A stretch of 64,000 bases of DNA from Pythium myriotylum (GCA_023091665.1 JALJCQ010000012.1:620001-684000); one strand, 5' to 3'. Shown: positions 41,335 through 52,162, numbered from the stretch's first letter. The notes: generated by a model not told the origin, from the letters alone. Numbers and translations: made by a program.

Positions 41335-41928
41335 TCAGACGGTGTGGCGTTCGTCTGGCACGAGCGACTGGCGCCACTTGTGCGCAAGACGCAGGATGGC
41401 TTGTTTGCATCTGGATCGCTTGGAGACACGCCGCGCGGCGACGAGGCTGCCGCGGTAGGCACTGTTGCGTGGGAGGCTCTTGAGGTCAAGGGCGTAAAAC
41501 TGGAAGTAGTGAGCTGTGAGCGTCGCGGCGTCCTGGAGACGCTGCTTCCACGACTCGAAGCTCACGTCGTCCATGAGGTAGATCTCGAGGCCCTCACCGT
41601 TGGGGTCCACGATGCGGAGCTTGCGGTCGCCCGAGACCTCGACCGTGGACACGGCGATCTGGAGCAGCAGCGCGCGGGGCATCTTGGAGCCCTGCTGGAA
41701 GAAGAGCAGGAACTCGTCCTGGAGCACGGCGTAGACCTTGGTCCAGCAGTGCTTCTGGGCCTCGTCCCGCTGCCAGTAGATCCACTCTTCGATCGGCTCG
41801 CAGCCGCCGAAGGCCGAGGAAGCCAGGAACGTCGAGCGGCAAGACGAGGCCGAGGCCGTCGAGGCCGTCGAGGCCGTCGACGACGAGAGGAACGAGAGCG
41901 AGAGGCTCGTGCGCGACTTCTTGATCAT
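41335..41928 (-). CDS. Small PH-domain protein, paralogue 2
   Basis: 197 residues from ATG 41928; upstream codons in the same frame contain no ATG. A short basic, Ser-rich start (MIKKSRTSLSLSF) is followed by a Ser/Thr/Ala-rich stretch and then a PH-like domain (about 46-150): IEEWIYWQRDEAQKHCWTKV, YAVLQDEFLLFFQQG, GLEIYLMDDVSFESWKQRL. The tail repeats the family plan: YFQFYALDLKSLPRNSAYRG, then a basic segment (RRVSKRSRCKQAILRLAHKW). Relative to paralogue 1 it has a longer loop after the first strand. The function is unknown; by family it could bind inositol lipids. Confidence 0.8.
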   Translation of the reverse strand: MIKKSRTSLSLSFLSSSTASTASTASASSCRSTFLASSAFGGCEPIEEWIYWQRDEAQKHCWTKVYAVLQDEFLLFFQQGSKMPRALLLQIAVSTVEVSGDRKLRIVDPNGEGLEIYLMDDVSFESWKQRLQDAATLTAHYFQFYALDLKSLPRNSAYRGSLVAARRVSKRSRCKQAILRLAHKWRQSLVPDERHTV

Positions 41929-43892
41929 GGCGGATTGAGTTCTGAAGCCGGCGAGGCGGCGGAGAGCAAGGGCGTCGCGTCGTTGGGTGGCGAGTGAATG
42001 GTGGCGGATGGCGTCCGTCCTGTAGCCTGTCAATTGGGTAATGAGCTGCTCGTGGAGAAGGTCTGGCCAGACGGAGGGGGGAGGAAGGGGAGGCGATGTC
42101 TCACCAGTGTCCAAATAAATCCTTCGCGGCGATTAGGAGATTCGCGATCCAATGGGCGGCGCGCGCCTTCCTCTCCATTGGCCAACCAGCAGCGGCAGCG
42201 TCACTACGCCCCGTCGATAAGACGGGTCGGGCAGCTGGTGCTGGACTCAAGCACCCAAGAATGGGTTCAGGAGACCGCGACAACCTGTTGCAATGGATAT
42301 GGTTGTTGGAGTGGTTTGATATGAATATATGAAAGGCAAGATGTTTTGTAGGATTATGATACCTGTGATAGTGGATTTTGGGAGGGACCTCGGTGCTTGG
42401 GCGACGTTCCGAGTCCATGATCGGCGATGAGCCATGCCACGGGTGATGAGTGGTGCGTCAGTCTCGTTTGTGAACGGACGGACGCCGCAAAGGGCTCGCA
42501 AAGACCGTGCGACCACAAAGACCGAAAGCTCCACAGAGACAGCTCTTCTGGTCGATGGCCAGCGACGGAAAGCGTCCCAGCGACTCGCAACTCTTCGTCG
42601 CCAGTGACGGCTCCCAACAGACGCCATTGGGTTCCTGGCTTGTGAGTCGACGGCTCGAGCGTCACCAGGGACTCATTCTCGCGTGGATCAAACTCTCCTG
42701 AAAATCTGGCGATGACAAACTTCGGCGAGCCAATCGTCGAGAAGATTCGCACCGCGTTCTCTCCTGCTGCTGGCCATATCCGGAAATTCAGAGGAGAGGT
42801 GGAGGAGCACGAGATCGCGTTGACCCCGGCAACTCAGCCTTGAAGGCCAGTGGCGTCTGCCGCTGACTGGCTGATAATGAACAGAACTCAGCTTTTTGGG
42901 TCCAGGGCTGACGGGAAACCGTGTGGCTCGGAAGCGAACAGCGAAGACGAGGAGACAGATCTATCCAGACATGACAGACGCCACGAGTAACCAAGCCATC
43001 TACCCATTTAACTGGACTGACCAGACGGCCATAAAACAAATCTCTCCGATTGTTCATACCTTCGGCTGCGAACTTCAGCCTTCGCGGGGCAGCAGTTGGC
43101 GAGGGCACAGAGCGTGACGACGAACCTGCTGACGTCTGGCGACGGTTTCCACTTGGCTCTATGCTCACCGACCCCCTCACCGCCGACATGCTGCGACGAG
43201 GCGACACCGAGCAGTTTCTCTATACGCACGTAGGTACGACTGCTTACCACTGTAGCGTCGCATCCCCGCGTAGGTGGATCCCACTTGAAAAATAAAAAAA
43301 AGCGTCTTAATGTTCGCGCGAATCTTGTTCGCCGGGTTGAGAAGTCGTGGGTGCAAACGTATCCAGGCGTGCGGTGATGAATCACCGTCGCTGTGAATAC
43401 TGAGCCCGTGGATGGAAAGGAGAGAGGGGGGAAAAGGCAGCAAGGACGACAACTCGCTCCCACTTACTTCGTGAGTTCTAGACTCCATTTCCCATTTCCA
43501 TTTCGGGCTTGTCTCAGTCACACCAGTCAATTTAAAGCTGCTCAACCTTTTTCCCTCGAAAGAGTGCCGTACATGGCACTATTGTGGGTTCAGAAAAACT
43601 CATTTCGAGACTCATCCTCTCGACATGGGTTCAGATTTAGTACAGGGAACCTCGCGCGATTGACAGTGGATCTGTTTCGGGACTTCGGTCAACCTTCGTG
43701 CAACCTACTTGAAGTCCCTCTGATTCGTACCTTCGTGCAACAACGAAATGATTTTCGGGAGCTCCTCGCCGGCTCACGTCCAGCACAGGCGAGCAGCTCC
43801 TTTGGCGCAAAAGGATCCCGCCACGACTTCGCCCTCCCACTCAGTCAGTTGAGGAGACGGAGAGAGAGAGAGAGAGAGATCAGCGAGAGACC
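41929..43892. other. 1.96-kb divergent gap between PH paralogue 2 and anoctamin
   Basis: No gene is supported. The region must hold both promoters. A CCAATGG/CCATTGGCCAA box-like string lies near 42175-42187, and a GA-repeat leader (43860-43880) sits directly before the anoctamin ATG. Short open frames have no family similarity and no consistent codon bias. Confidence 0.5.
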
Positions 43893-46070
43893 ATGTCGGT
43901 CAAGCGCAGCGGCTCCAAGCAGGGCAGCACGCGCGACGTGGCCATCGACGTGGGCGGCAAGAATGGCTACGGCGCCGTGAACCCCACGGCGCCTGAGGAC
44001 GACTGGGACTTTGTCATGGTCTTCCCGAACCCGCCGCACGACGACCCGGATCCGGAGGACCAGCGCGACAACATCATCCTCAAGCTGCGCGCGGCCGGGC
44101 TCGAGACCAAGCTCTTCTACTCGATCGGCAAGGAGCTCGTCTTCTGCAAGCTGCGCGCGCCCGAGGAGCGCCTCAAGAGCGTGGCCGAGAAGATCAAGCT
44201 GCGCATGCTGCTGGACGCCAAGGACCTCGAGAACACGGCCAAGCGCGGCATCCCCGAGCACGACATCAAGCCCTTCCGTCTGCGCGACGTCAAAAACTCG
44301 CTGCCGTACAACCCGTACGAGCACATCTACGCGCCGTACACGCGCAAGGCCGAGGCTCAAAAGTACTTTGAGGTCAAAGGCCCGAACGGCTCGCTCTTTA
44401 ACAAGACCGAGCGCATGGTGCTCATCGAGCACATCATCACCGACCGCACGTACGGCGCCGGGTGCGACCTCGAGCGCCTGCTCTACGAAGGCGTCATCGC
44501 CGACTGCTTCCCGCTCCACGAAAACGACGTCAAGGAACGACTGGCCAAGAAGTGGATCCGCTGGACCAACGCGCCCATGAACCAACCCTTCGAGGATGTG
44601 TGGGACTACTTTGGCGTCAAGGTCGCGCTCTACTTCTTGTTCCTGGGCCACAGCACCAAGTGGCTCACGTGGCCCGCGGTTGTTGGCATCATTCCGAGCA
44701 TCCTCAACTATGCGATCAAGGACGAAGAACTGCACCGACGCGTGTTCTCCTACGTGTCGCCGATCTTCGGCGCGCTCTTCACTGTGTGGATGACCGTGTA
44801 CCTCACCAACTGGAAGCGCCACAACGCTCGCGCGTGTCTGCGTTGGGGAACGACCGACTTCGAGGAGGTGGAGCAGCTGCACCCGCAGTTCATTGGCGAG
44901 ACCATCCCGTCGCCGATCGACGGCAGGCCGACGCGCTGGTTTGACCCTCGTGAGAAGATTCGCCGCGTTGCGCTCAGCTGGGTCGTCACGTTCTTCTTCA
45001 TGCTGGTCGTTATTGCTATTGTGATTGCCATCTTCTACCTGCGATACGATCTCACGAATGGAGCGGACGCGAGGGATCTGACGATCCACGTCATGAACCA
45101 TGAAGTGCAGCTCGGCCCGATGCTCTCATCGCTGGCTAATGTGGCGCAGATCACAATCATGGGCAAGATCTTCTACTACGTGTCGATCTACCTGAACGAC
45201 AACGAGAACCACCGCACGGACACGGACTACGAGAACAGTCTCATCGTCAAGACCATCATGTTCCAGTTCGTGAACAACTTTGCCGCGCTCTTCTACGTTG
45301 CGTTCCTCAAGGATGACCTCGAAGGCTGCCAGTACAGCTGCATGTGGGAGCTGCGCTACTCGTTCCTGATCGTGTACCTCTCGCGCTTGATCACGAGCAA
45401 CGTCACGGAGGTCGCGATTCCTCGCATCTGGACTTACATCAACCGTTTCCGCCTCACGGGCTGGTTCTACGAGCGCACAGACGAGGCGGCAGTCGAGATG
45501 TCGGCGGCCGAGCGCGAGCTCTTCCTCTCGCAGTACGACTGGATCGGCACGTTCTACGACTACCTCGAGCTCGTCCTCCAGTTCGGCTTCACGACCATGT
45601 TTGCTGTGGCGTTCCCGCTCTCGGGCTTGTTCTCGTACGTGACGAGCTACTTTGAGATCCGCTTGGACGCTTACCGCATCCTTTACGAGTCGCGCCGCCC
45701 GCGCCCGCAAAAGGTCAAGAACATTGGCCACTGGTACAAGATCATGCACATCTTTGCGAGCATCGCCATCTGCACCAACGGCGGTGTTGTGATCTTCACG
45801 GGTGCCTACTTCACGGGCGTGTCGACGGTCATGCGCGTCTGGTTCTTCACGCTCTTCATCAGCGCCATGTTCACGATCAAGATCGCGCTCGAGGCCTCGA
45901 TCGACTCGAACCCAGAGGGCGTGCGTGCGCAGAGGCGTCGCCAGGAGTTCCTTGTCGGCAAGTGCCTCTACTACGTGCCCGACGAGGACCGCCGCAAGAC
46001 GCCGGCCGCGCTGCGCAAGGACCTCGAGAACCCGGAGGCCGTGCTCGCCATCGCCGACAACGACAACTAG
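43893..46070 (+). CDS. Anoctamin (TMEM16) family membrane protein
   Basis: 725 residues, single exon. Anoctamins are dimeric calcium-activated chloride channels or lipid scramblases. The 200-residue cytosolic N-domain precedes ten expected membrane helices; evident ones include VALYFLFLGHSTKWLTWPAV, VFSYVSPIFGALFTVWM, VVTFFFMLVVIAIVIAIFYL and FFTLFISAMFTIKIAL. The calcium site in helices 6-8 is visible: FVNNFAALFYVAFL, then DYLELVLQFGFTTMFA and YFEIRLDAYRILYE, supplying Asn/Glu and Glu/Asp ligands. Length is short compared with animal members (about 900-1000), lacking long tails. Scramblase or channel behaviour cannot be decided from sequence. An AATAAA lies near 46150. Codon bias is strong, giving a 418-residue antisense shadow frame. 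Confidence 0.95.
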   Translation: MSVKRSGSKQGSTRDVAIDVGGKNGYGAVNPTAPEDDWDFVMVFPNPPHDDPDPEDQRDNIILKLRAAGLETKLFYSIGKELVFCKLRAPEERLKSVAEKIKLRMLLDAKDLENTAKRGIPEHDIKPFRLRDVKNSLPYNPYEHIYAPYTRKAEAQKYFEVKGPNGSLFNKTERMVLIEHIITDRTYGAGCDLERLLYEGVIADCFPLHENDVKERLAKKWIRWTNAPMNQPFEDVWDYFGVKVALYFLFLGHSTKWLTWPAVVGIIPSILNYAIKDEELHRRVFSYVSPIFGALFTVWMTVYLTNWKRHNARACLRWGTTDFEEVEQLHPQFIGETIPSPIDGRPTRWFDPREKIRRVALSWVVTFFFMLVVIAIVIAIFYLRYDLTNGADARDLTIHVMNHEVQLGPMLSSLANVAQITIMGKIFYYVSIYLNDNENHRTDTDYENSLIVKTIMFQFVNNFAALFYVAFLKDDLEGCQYSCMWELRYSFLIVYLSRLITSNVTEVAIPRIWTYINRFRLTGWFYERTDEAAVEMSAAERELFLSQYDWIGTFYDYLELVLQFGFTTMFAVAFPLSGLFSYVTSYFEIRLDAYRILYESRRPRPQKVKNIGHWYKIMHIFASIAICTNGGVVIFTGAYFTGVSTVMRVWFFTLFISAMFTIKIALEASIDSNPEGVRAQRRRQEFLVGKCLYYVPDEDRRKTPAALRKDLENPEAVLAIADNDN

Positions 46071-46371
46071 CGCGCGCGTCTGCGTCCACGTGGCGCTCGT
46101 CGTCGCGCTTGTCCTTGCTGATGTGTCGCGTGTTGCTTGACTCACCTGTGAATAAACAATCCCAGAGAAAGTGTCCCCCTCCATTCCCATTGACGAGCTC
46201 TTCACATGGCTACACTTTCTTCATTCTGGACTTATATGTCATCGCCTCCAGTACTCGTCTATTTATACCCAATCTGTATTGATATATATGTCGAAGCGTT
46301 TACCATTGGTTAAAAATGTGTATACCGTGTTCAGACCGTCACCAATCACGGCGAGGAGCTCCAGAGGAGAA

Positions 46372-48327
46372 ATGGCCGCGAAGACGCCGCTTTCTCGATG
46401 CGCTCGTGCGCCGCGCCCTGCGCCACGCAGCGCTCGCTGGCGACGTCTAGAGAGATGCACTTTCTATGCGCTCGTGTTTGCCGCCTTTATGGGTGCTCGA
46501 GGCGCGTCCGTCGCTCACGCGACGAGTTCCTCGGGCTCCGGGTCCGGCGTTGAGGAGCCTCAGTTTCCGTCTCTTCTCGACGACGCGGGCGTCGCGCGCG
46601 TGCCGATCGCGGCCAGCGACGCCGCTTTCGTGAACGGAACCGGCGGCTCGGGCTCGGGAGTGCAGACGGTCGAGAACGACACGATCACGTTCGAATCGCT
46701 CTTGGCGGCTGAGACAGGCGCTCTTATCCACGACGAGAGCAACTCGACCGCGGCTCTCGTGGAGAGGATACCGATTGCCGAGGCAAGCAGCGGCTCGAGA
46801 GATGGAGAAATCGGCGAGATTCGAATCGATCAGCACAAGTCGGTGGAGCTGAATGTGCCCAGTGCCCAGGTTACGTCTTCCTCCGCGCCAAACATGACGA
46901 CGTCACCTCCGCCTTCGGAAAAACCCGCGTCCACTACTCATACTCCAGTGGCCTTTTCTCCATTCTCCTCGTCGTCTTCAAGTGGCGAGACGTTACTCGC
47001 TGACGTAGCCGCGGTTTCGAGCTCGTCACCAGTCGTCGAGCCCCACGGCGTCCCGTCTCCTCCGACCCTTGTAGTCGCCGCCGCATTCGACAGCCGCGCT
47101 GAAGTGTCCTGGCATGTTCCTGATGACGACGGACTAGACCCAATTCTAGAGTACGAAGTCGCATGGATCGACGAGATCGAAGGCAAAGTAGCTGGCACCA
47201 AGGTCGTGGCTCCAGCCCAAGGAACCGTGATCATCCTCGACGCGTCCAACAAGACCTCGCTGAACGAGAACGAGCAGGTGCCAACGACTGCGACGATCAC
47301 GTCGCTCGTCAACGGCCGCTCGTACGCGTTCAAAGTGCGCGCCAAGAACGTCAACGGCTACTCGACGTGGTCGGCCAAGTCGCTAGCCGTGAGTCCTCTC
47401 CATCCGCCGGATCTCTGCGGTCGTGTGGCATGCTCCGGCCACGGCACGTGCTTCCCCAACTACCAGCAATCGGAACGCTCTAGCGACCTGCGCATGCTCA
47501 CCGAGTTGTCGGCATCGAGTCTCGACGGCCAGTGTATCTGTCGCCCTGGGTTCAATCCTCCGGACTGCAGCGTCAAGAACGAAGACACAGCATTCGTGTG
47601 GACTGTGACCGAGTGGGGCGAGTGCGACAGCGGCTGTGGAGGCGGCCAGAGGTCACGCGCGGCGATCTGCTGGGATGTTAAACAGGACAAGAAGGCTGCA
47701 AGCGACTCGCTGTGTCCGGAGAAGAAGCCGTCGCTCACGCGCATCTGCAACGGCATGGAGTGTGGCTCCAAGCTCGTCTCGGTACGGTACCAGGTTGAGA
47801 CGAGCTTCGACGAGGTGCTGTTCTCGCCCGAGGCCTGGGATGCATTCGAGCTCGCGTTCACGACAGAAGTCGCTGCGGCGCTGCGCATCCCGCGCACGCG
47901 GCTCGAGATTACAGCCATCCGTCGCGGCAGCATCCTCGTCTTCTTCCAGATCCTACCAGCTTCGCGCGTCGGTGAGCGGTCGCTCAACGACATTGTCGAG
48001 TTACTGCAGACCGAGCTCGCGAACGCCACGAGCACGCTGCGATCGCAAGGCACGTTCGCTCGTCGTGTTGAGACTACGGGGGTCAAGCTCAGCTTTTCAA
48101 TCGCCGACCAGACGGTCGCTGGCGGCGCCGAGGACATCTCGATTATCGGTCTCATCGGCACAGTGGCTGTGCTCTGCGCATTCGTCGCACTCTTTGGGCT
48201 CTTCCTACGCCGGCGCCACGAACGAATCGAGCAAGGCAAGGCGATCGAGCTCGCGTCGCCCGGTAGGAACGTTCTCCACGCCAAGAGATCCGAGCTCAAA
48301 CCCATGGGCATTCGCACAATGGCGTAG
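46372..48327 (+). CDS. Type I membrane protein with FN3, EGF-like, TSP1 and SEA-like domains
   Basis: 651 residues, single exon, from ATG 46372 (the frame is open to 46171 but the upstream part is not protein-like). Residues 29-50 form a signal segment (CTFYALVFAAFMGARGASVA). A Ser/Gly/Thr-rich stretch of about 180 residues follows, suited to O-glycosylation. Then come a fibronectin type III domain (about 229-343; EVSWHVPDDDG and SYAFKVRAKNVNGYSTWS), an EGF-like unit (about 349-402; CGRVACSGHGTC and CICRPGFNPPDC), a TSP1 repeat (about 408-464; WTVTEWGECDSGCGGGQRSR), a SEA-like region (about 467-590; inferred), one membrane helix (IIGLIGTVAVLCAFVALFGL) and a 40-residue basic tail. The layout suggests a surface adhesion or sensing protein, perhaps in zoospores or cysts. 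Ligand unknown. Confidence 0.88.
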   Translation: MAAKTPLSRCARAPRPAPRSARWRRLERCTFYALVFAAFMGARGASVAHATSSSGSGSGVEEPQFPSLLDDAGVARVPIAASDAAFVNGTGGSGSGVQTVENDTITFESLLAAETGALIHDESNSTAALVERIPIAEASSGSRDGEIGEIRIDQHKSVELNVPSAQVTSSSAPNMTTSPPPSEKPASTTHTPVAFSPFSSSSSSGETLLADVAAVSSSSPVVEPHGVPSPPTLVVAAAFDSRAEVSWHVPDDDGLDPILEYEVAWIDEIEGKVAGTKVVAPAQGTVIILDASNKTSLNENEQVPTTATITSLVNGRSYAFKVRAKNVNGYSTWSAKSLAVSPLHPPDLCGRVACSGHGTCFPNYQQSERSSDLRMLTELSASSLDGQCICRPGFNPPDCSVKNEDTAFVWTVTEWGECDSGCGGGQRSRAAICWDVKQDKKAASDSLCPEKKPSLTRICNGMECGSKLVSVRYQVETSFDEVLFSPEAWDAFELAFTTEVAAALRIPRTRLEITAIRRGSILVFFQILPASRVGERSLNDIVELLQTELANATSTLRSQGTFARRVETTGVKLSFSIADQTVAGGAEDISIIGLIGTVAVLCAFVALFGLFLRRRHERIEQGKAIELASPGRNVLHAKRSELKPMGIRTMA

Positions 48328-48434
48328 AAGCAATCGTTTCTTATTCGAGTTCAGTTTTGTGATTGTTTGAAATGAGAAGATTTGAACGGTTCATCTCAGC
48401 GTGTTGTCCACAGCGAGAAACCAAGGTATATCTC

Positions 48435-49200
48435 TCACTTTCTCGAACGCTCGACGAGCCCAATGTCCTCGACAAAGTCGAACTGGCCCGAGAGCAGGCG
48501 GTTACGGTAGGCCTCGAGGTAGGCCGAGAGCGAGGGCGAGAGTGTATCGCCGCGGCCATCCTCACCGAACTCGATCACAGCGTTCTTCGCACCGACGTCC
48601 GTGACCAGCGCGTTGCCGTCCGGGTCAGCGGCAAAGGGAATGAACGTTTCCTTCCAGCCGCACTGAGCTGCGAGCTTCTCGGCCGTACGCACGATTTCCT
48701 TGTGTCATGATACTTTCAGAACTCGCACGGCCACTCACTATAAACAATGGGGATATTTTGACACTCACGTCAGGCTTGAGCGACTTGTACTCGTTAAACC
48801 AGATCCCACCACTTTGTTTCTTGAGCAGGACTCGCAGCGACTGCAAAACACGTCAGTGGACGAATTCAACCACAATAACTATCCACGGTCTCACATCCGG
48901 AATCTCGCAGCCCATCTCGTGCTCGAGCGCCTCGATATCTAGATCACCACACGTGAGTTTGCTTCATCCACAAGACGACGTTGTTGAGATTCTCTTACCA
49001 GCAGCCTTGGCGCCGCGTGTGGTGAGGTCGGCCTTGCGCTCGAACCAGTCGATGATGTCTACTCTCATAAAATGTAACGACGCGTTCCCAATCCACGAGA
49101 TGCTTGCTGCCTTCTCACCGTGGATACACTGGTCACGCTCGTCCTCGTCCATGCCTCCACGGCGAGGGTTCCCGTCCTGCAGCACTTGCACACCAGACAT
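48435..49200 (-). CDS. SMI1/KNR4 (SUKH)-like protein
   Basis: Five exons: 49200..49119, 49058..48999, 48938..48895, 48840..48769, 48698..48435 (173 residues; introns 54-70 bases). The family plan is visible: IEALEHEMGCEIPD followed by SLRVLLKKQSGG, then WFNEYKSLKPD, ETFIPFAADPDGNALVTDVG and the closing LSPSLSAYLEAYRNRLLSG. SMI1/KNR4 domains mediate protein binding; in yeast Knr4 links cell-wall synthesis to the PKC pathway, and bacterial SUKH proteins are immunity proteins against polymorphic toxins. Which role applies is not known. Four introns in 520 coding bases argue against a recent bacterial origin. The gene converges on the FN3/TSP1 gene, 107 bases apart. The N-terminal 27 residues (MSGVQVLQDGNPRRGG) are family-unlike, so the start is less sure. 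Confidence 0.8.
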
Positions 49201-50014
49201 CGCCAAGTCGCTCGTTGCGTCTCGTCGCCAATTGCACGCTCCTGAAAGGCTTCTACGAAGATCCAGGGGGGCGCCCACGACGAGCCGCGGACCAATCCGA
49301 TCTCCGCCTTTCCCTATTCTTGCCCCGCCTATTCGTTGCTTCGCGTGAATACAAGGAGCGCCACGGGAAGATCACGTCCTGTACATTGCTATCACCACTA
49401 TTACCAAGAATTTGCTATTGCAGAGAACACCTAGTTTGTCCGAACACTAGCCTGAGTGTTCACTCTGAACGTAATCAAAAAGTCGGAGACTCCAACTCTC
49501 TTGTGATTGTTTCGTGCCCGAAGGTCTCAAGTAGAATTGCTAAGTTTCTTCGTTCGCGACTGCGCGTCGAGCGTCCGTGAATGCAAGTCCACTGGACACC
49601 GCTGACCAGAAGACGTTATTGCTTCATGGCAAGCACCAAGTTCAGTGCGGACGCGAAACCGAGCTAAACAGGTGAGCATTTGCAGATGGGGACAAGCTAG
49701 GAACGCCAGCCGTTCCAAGGTTTCCTCCACGAATTGGCACCAAGTACTGGCGTCCATTGTGCCAGACTTTGTCTCGACACCAATGATGAATCCAACACCA
49801 AATGCGCCGGGTAAGGAGAGAGAGAGGGAGGGGGGCGTGTTCCCATGCACAGGTTGATCTACTACAATAAGATGAGATCTCCCACGACTTCAACTTCAAC
49901 AAACCAATTGCGATCTTTTTGATTTCGCTTGAACATCAGAGATCTCGCCTCTCTGCTGCAGAGTCGGCAGTATCTCACAATGTGGAGGATTCTGTGTTCT
50001 GTTTTCTTTTTCCT
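49201..50014. other. Gap between SMI1-like gene and S28 peptidase gene
   Basis: 814 bases, both neighbours on the minus strand. No gene is recognised. A short GA-rich run lies near 49813-49830. Probable content is the SMI1-like promoter and the peptidase 3' end. Confidence 0.5.
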
Positions 50015-51652
50015 TTACGCCGTGGCGGCCGGGCGTGACTTTAGGTCGGCGTAGTACTGTTTGACCCACTTCCACATGTGCTCCTTCTCAGTCGCGCGCG
50101 CCTGCTTGATGGCCGGCGGGTCGAGCTCGTTGCTGAAGAAGAGGTCGAGGTGATGGGCGCCGCCTTCAACTGGCACGTACACGACCGAGTCCGAAATGCT
50201 CTCGAGCACGCCGGTGCCCGACCACGGGTCGTAGTTGCCATTGCTCAGCACCATGTTGCTGGCCGCAGCAAGCGCCTTGCGGCCGCCGTACTGCGTGACG
50301 GCCCACTGCGGGCGCAGGTGGAGCCCCCACTGCTTGACGCAGGATTCATCATCGGCCGTCTCGTTGGTTGGCACAGGCCAGAACATGTCGTCGACGCCGT
50401 TGAGGCTCTGCGGCATGTAGAGCTCCGTGCAGAAGAGGTACTGCCAGAAGTCGCTGTCGCGCGCTGACTCGTTCGATGGCGCCGCGAGCTGGTAGCACTG
50501 CTGGTCGAACGTGCTGTTGTAGTAAACGCCGATAGCGTCACGGAATGCGTGGAGTAGACCGGTGGCGTCGTCGTCCGCGTACGTGTCCTTCAGGTGCTCG
50601 CATGCCACACGCACGGGGAATGCAGGGAGCACGCTCTTGCCGTTCATGATGTACGGAGACGGGTACGGGTAGTTGCCCATGGCCATGTAGTCGAAGGCAC
50701 TCTTAGCCCAGTCAATGAGCCCGTTAACGTCGTCCTCGGTGTCAATCTTCTGCCCCTCGCAAAGTGAGAAGGCACTGAGCAGTTCCTTGCGACCGCTTTC
50801 AGTCTTGCCGAGGTTACGAATGGCTGCCCAGGTGCGGCGGATGTTAGGGATGCACTGCTGGGATGAGCCGGCACCGGGCGAGGCATCGAAGGTCGTCACG
50901 CGCGCGAAGGACTCAGTGTCAACGGGCTTCTCGTCGCCGACGAATGCTAGGATCGGGGCGGAAGCCGCAATGACGCCGTCGAGAATGTGCGGATACTTCA
51001 TGCGGAACCACGACCCGAGCATACCACCGTAGGAACCGCCAAAGCCGATGACCGGTACATCGAGCTCGTAGTCCTTTTTGATTTTCTCAATGAGGACTGC
51101 GTAGTCGGCGAGCGCTTGCTCGGTCGAGAGGTACTGCATGTGTTTGGTGACTTCGTCTCCGAACGGCACCGACTTGCCAAAGTAGCGGTGCTCGGCGAAC
51201 ACGAGCATGGCGCCGAACTCCTCGGCGTTCTCCCACATGAGCCCCGTGTTATTGAGGTAGAGCTCAACGTCGGCCTCGTTGCCGACGTAGAAGAAGATGG
51301 CACCATCCTTGCGCGAGTGCTTATCGCACACAAAGTAACGTTCTTCATAGGTGTCGCTCTTGGCCACGAAGTGGTCCAGCGACTGCGTGAAGTAGAGCTC
51401 CTTGCACTCCTTGAGCAGGTTGTACGAGCCGTCCGGGTTGAGTTCGTACGGCGCGGCGTCCGTCGACGCGAGCAGCAACTCCTGCGGCACCTCGCGCATC
51501 GTCGGGGAGCCCGTGAAGAGCAGCAGCGACGCCACCAACGCGCCGGCCACCGCGAACACCACGGGCAGTCGCTTGAGCAGCCGCGAGGATTCGATGTGGC
51601 GCGCCGCGACCGTGTTGCCCAGCATGGGCACGCGTTCGTCCGCGAGCGTCAT
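50015..51652 (-). CDS. Serine carboxypeptidase, S28 family (PRCP/DPP7-like)
   Basis: 545 residues from ATG 51652, single exon. Family members release amino acids or dipeptides next to proline in lysosomes or outside the cell. The nucleophile elbow is GFGGSYGGMLGSWFR with Ser about residue 207. The charge-relay Asp is in NGNYDPWSGTG and His in VEGGAHHLDLFF. Other marks are YFTQSLDHF near the start, AEHRYFGKSVPFGD, YLSTEQALADY and YPHILDGVIAASAPI. Residues 30-50 form a hydrophobic anchor (LPVVFAVAGALVASLLLF), preceded by basic residues, so the protein is probably a type II membrane protein or secreted after cleavage. All catalytic residues appear intact. Confidence 0.95.
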   Translation of the reverse strand: MTLADERVPMLGNTVAARHIESSRLLKRLPVVFAVAGALVASLLLFTGSPTMREVPQELLLASTDAAPYELNPDGSYNLLKECKELYFTQSLDHFVAKSDTYEERYFVCDKHSRKDGAIFFYVGNEADVELYLNNTGLMWENAEEFGAMLVFAEHRYFGKSVPFGDEVTKHMQYLSTEQALADYAVLIEKIKKDYELDVPVIGFGGSYGGMLGSWFRMKYPHILDGVIAASAPILAFVGDEKPVDTESFARVTTFDASPGAGSSQQCIPNIRRTWAAIRNLGKTESGRKELLSAFSLCEGQKIDTEDDVNGLIDWAKSAFDYMAMGNYPYPSPYIMNGKSVLPAFPVRVACEHLKDTYADDDATGLLHAFRDAIGVYYNSTFDQQCYQLAAPSNESARDSDFWQYLFCTELYMPQSLNGVDDMFWPVPTNETADDESCVKQWGLHLRPQWAVTQYGGRKALAAASNMVLSNGNYDPWSGTGVLESISDSVVYVPVEGGAHHLDLFFSNELDPPAIKQARATEKEHMWKWVKQYYADLKSRPAATA

Positions 51653-52162
51653 GGTTCCCAGCACAGCACAGTACTCGCTCTCTCCTTCCGTCTCCAGGCC
51701 GCAGGAACGCCAACTGACGGTTGTTCAATGAGGCGCGTTCGAACCCCAAACACACCTGCGCCTTGTTGACCGGGCGGATCCGTACTTAGTCGGAGCGATC
51801 CACCATCACTCCTCGCCCAACTCATCTCCCGAGGAGCTCATTTGCAAAATCAGGTGATACCGACGTCCCGACCGACTAAACCAGGTTGATCCGCGACATG
51901 TCGGTTTGGACAGCGTATGGGCGCATAAAACCTCGTTGTCTGCTCGTCGCGCCGAGGTTTTGGGCACCTCCCTTTGGGGAGGGCACGCCCGCCGACTCTG
52001 CACGTGGCGTGACCGCAGTCGCGAAAGCTGAGGCAGCATCCCTTTGCCGCGCGCCACGTCAACGCGGCCGCGTCTCCCGATCTCCCGCGCTCGTCGCTTC
52101 CGCGTCTGCGTCCTGCGGGCCGTCGCTCCCTCTGATTGCAATTGACACAAGATCCTCGCGCG
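51653..52162. promoter_or_regulatory. Divergent region between S28 peptidase and SEC24
   Basis: 510 bases between outward-facing genes. No gene is seen. A string GGTTCGAACGC on the minus strand (near 51730) was checked as a tRNA B box and discarded because no cloverleaf forms around it. Confidence 0.45.

Noticed and set aside
43845..45101. 418-residue minus-strand frame
   Set aside because: Antisense shadow of the anoctamin gene.
51720..51745. tRNA B-box-like GGTTCGAACGC
   Set aside because: No A box, acceptor stem or anticodon arm can be built around it on either strand.
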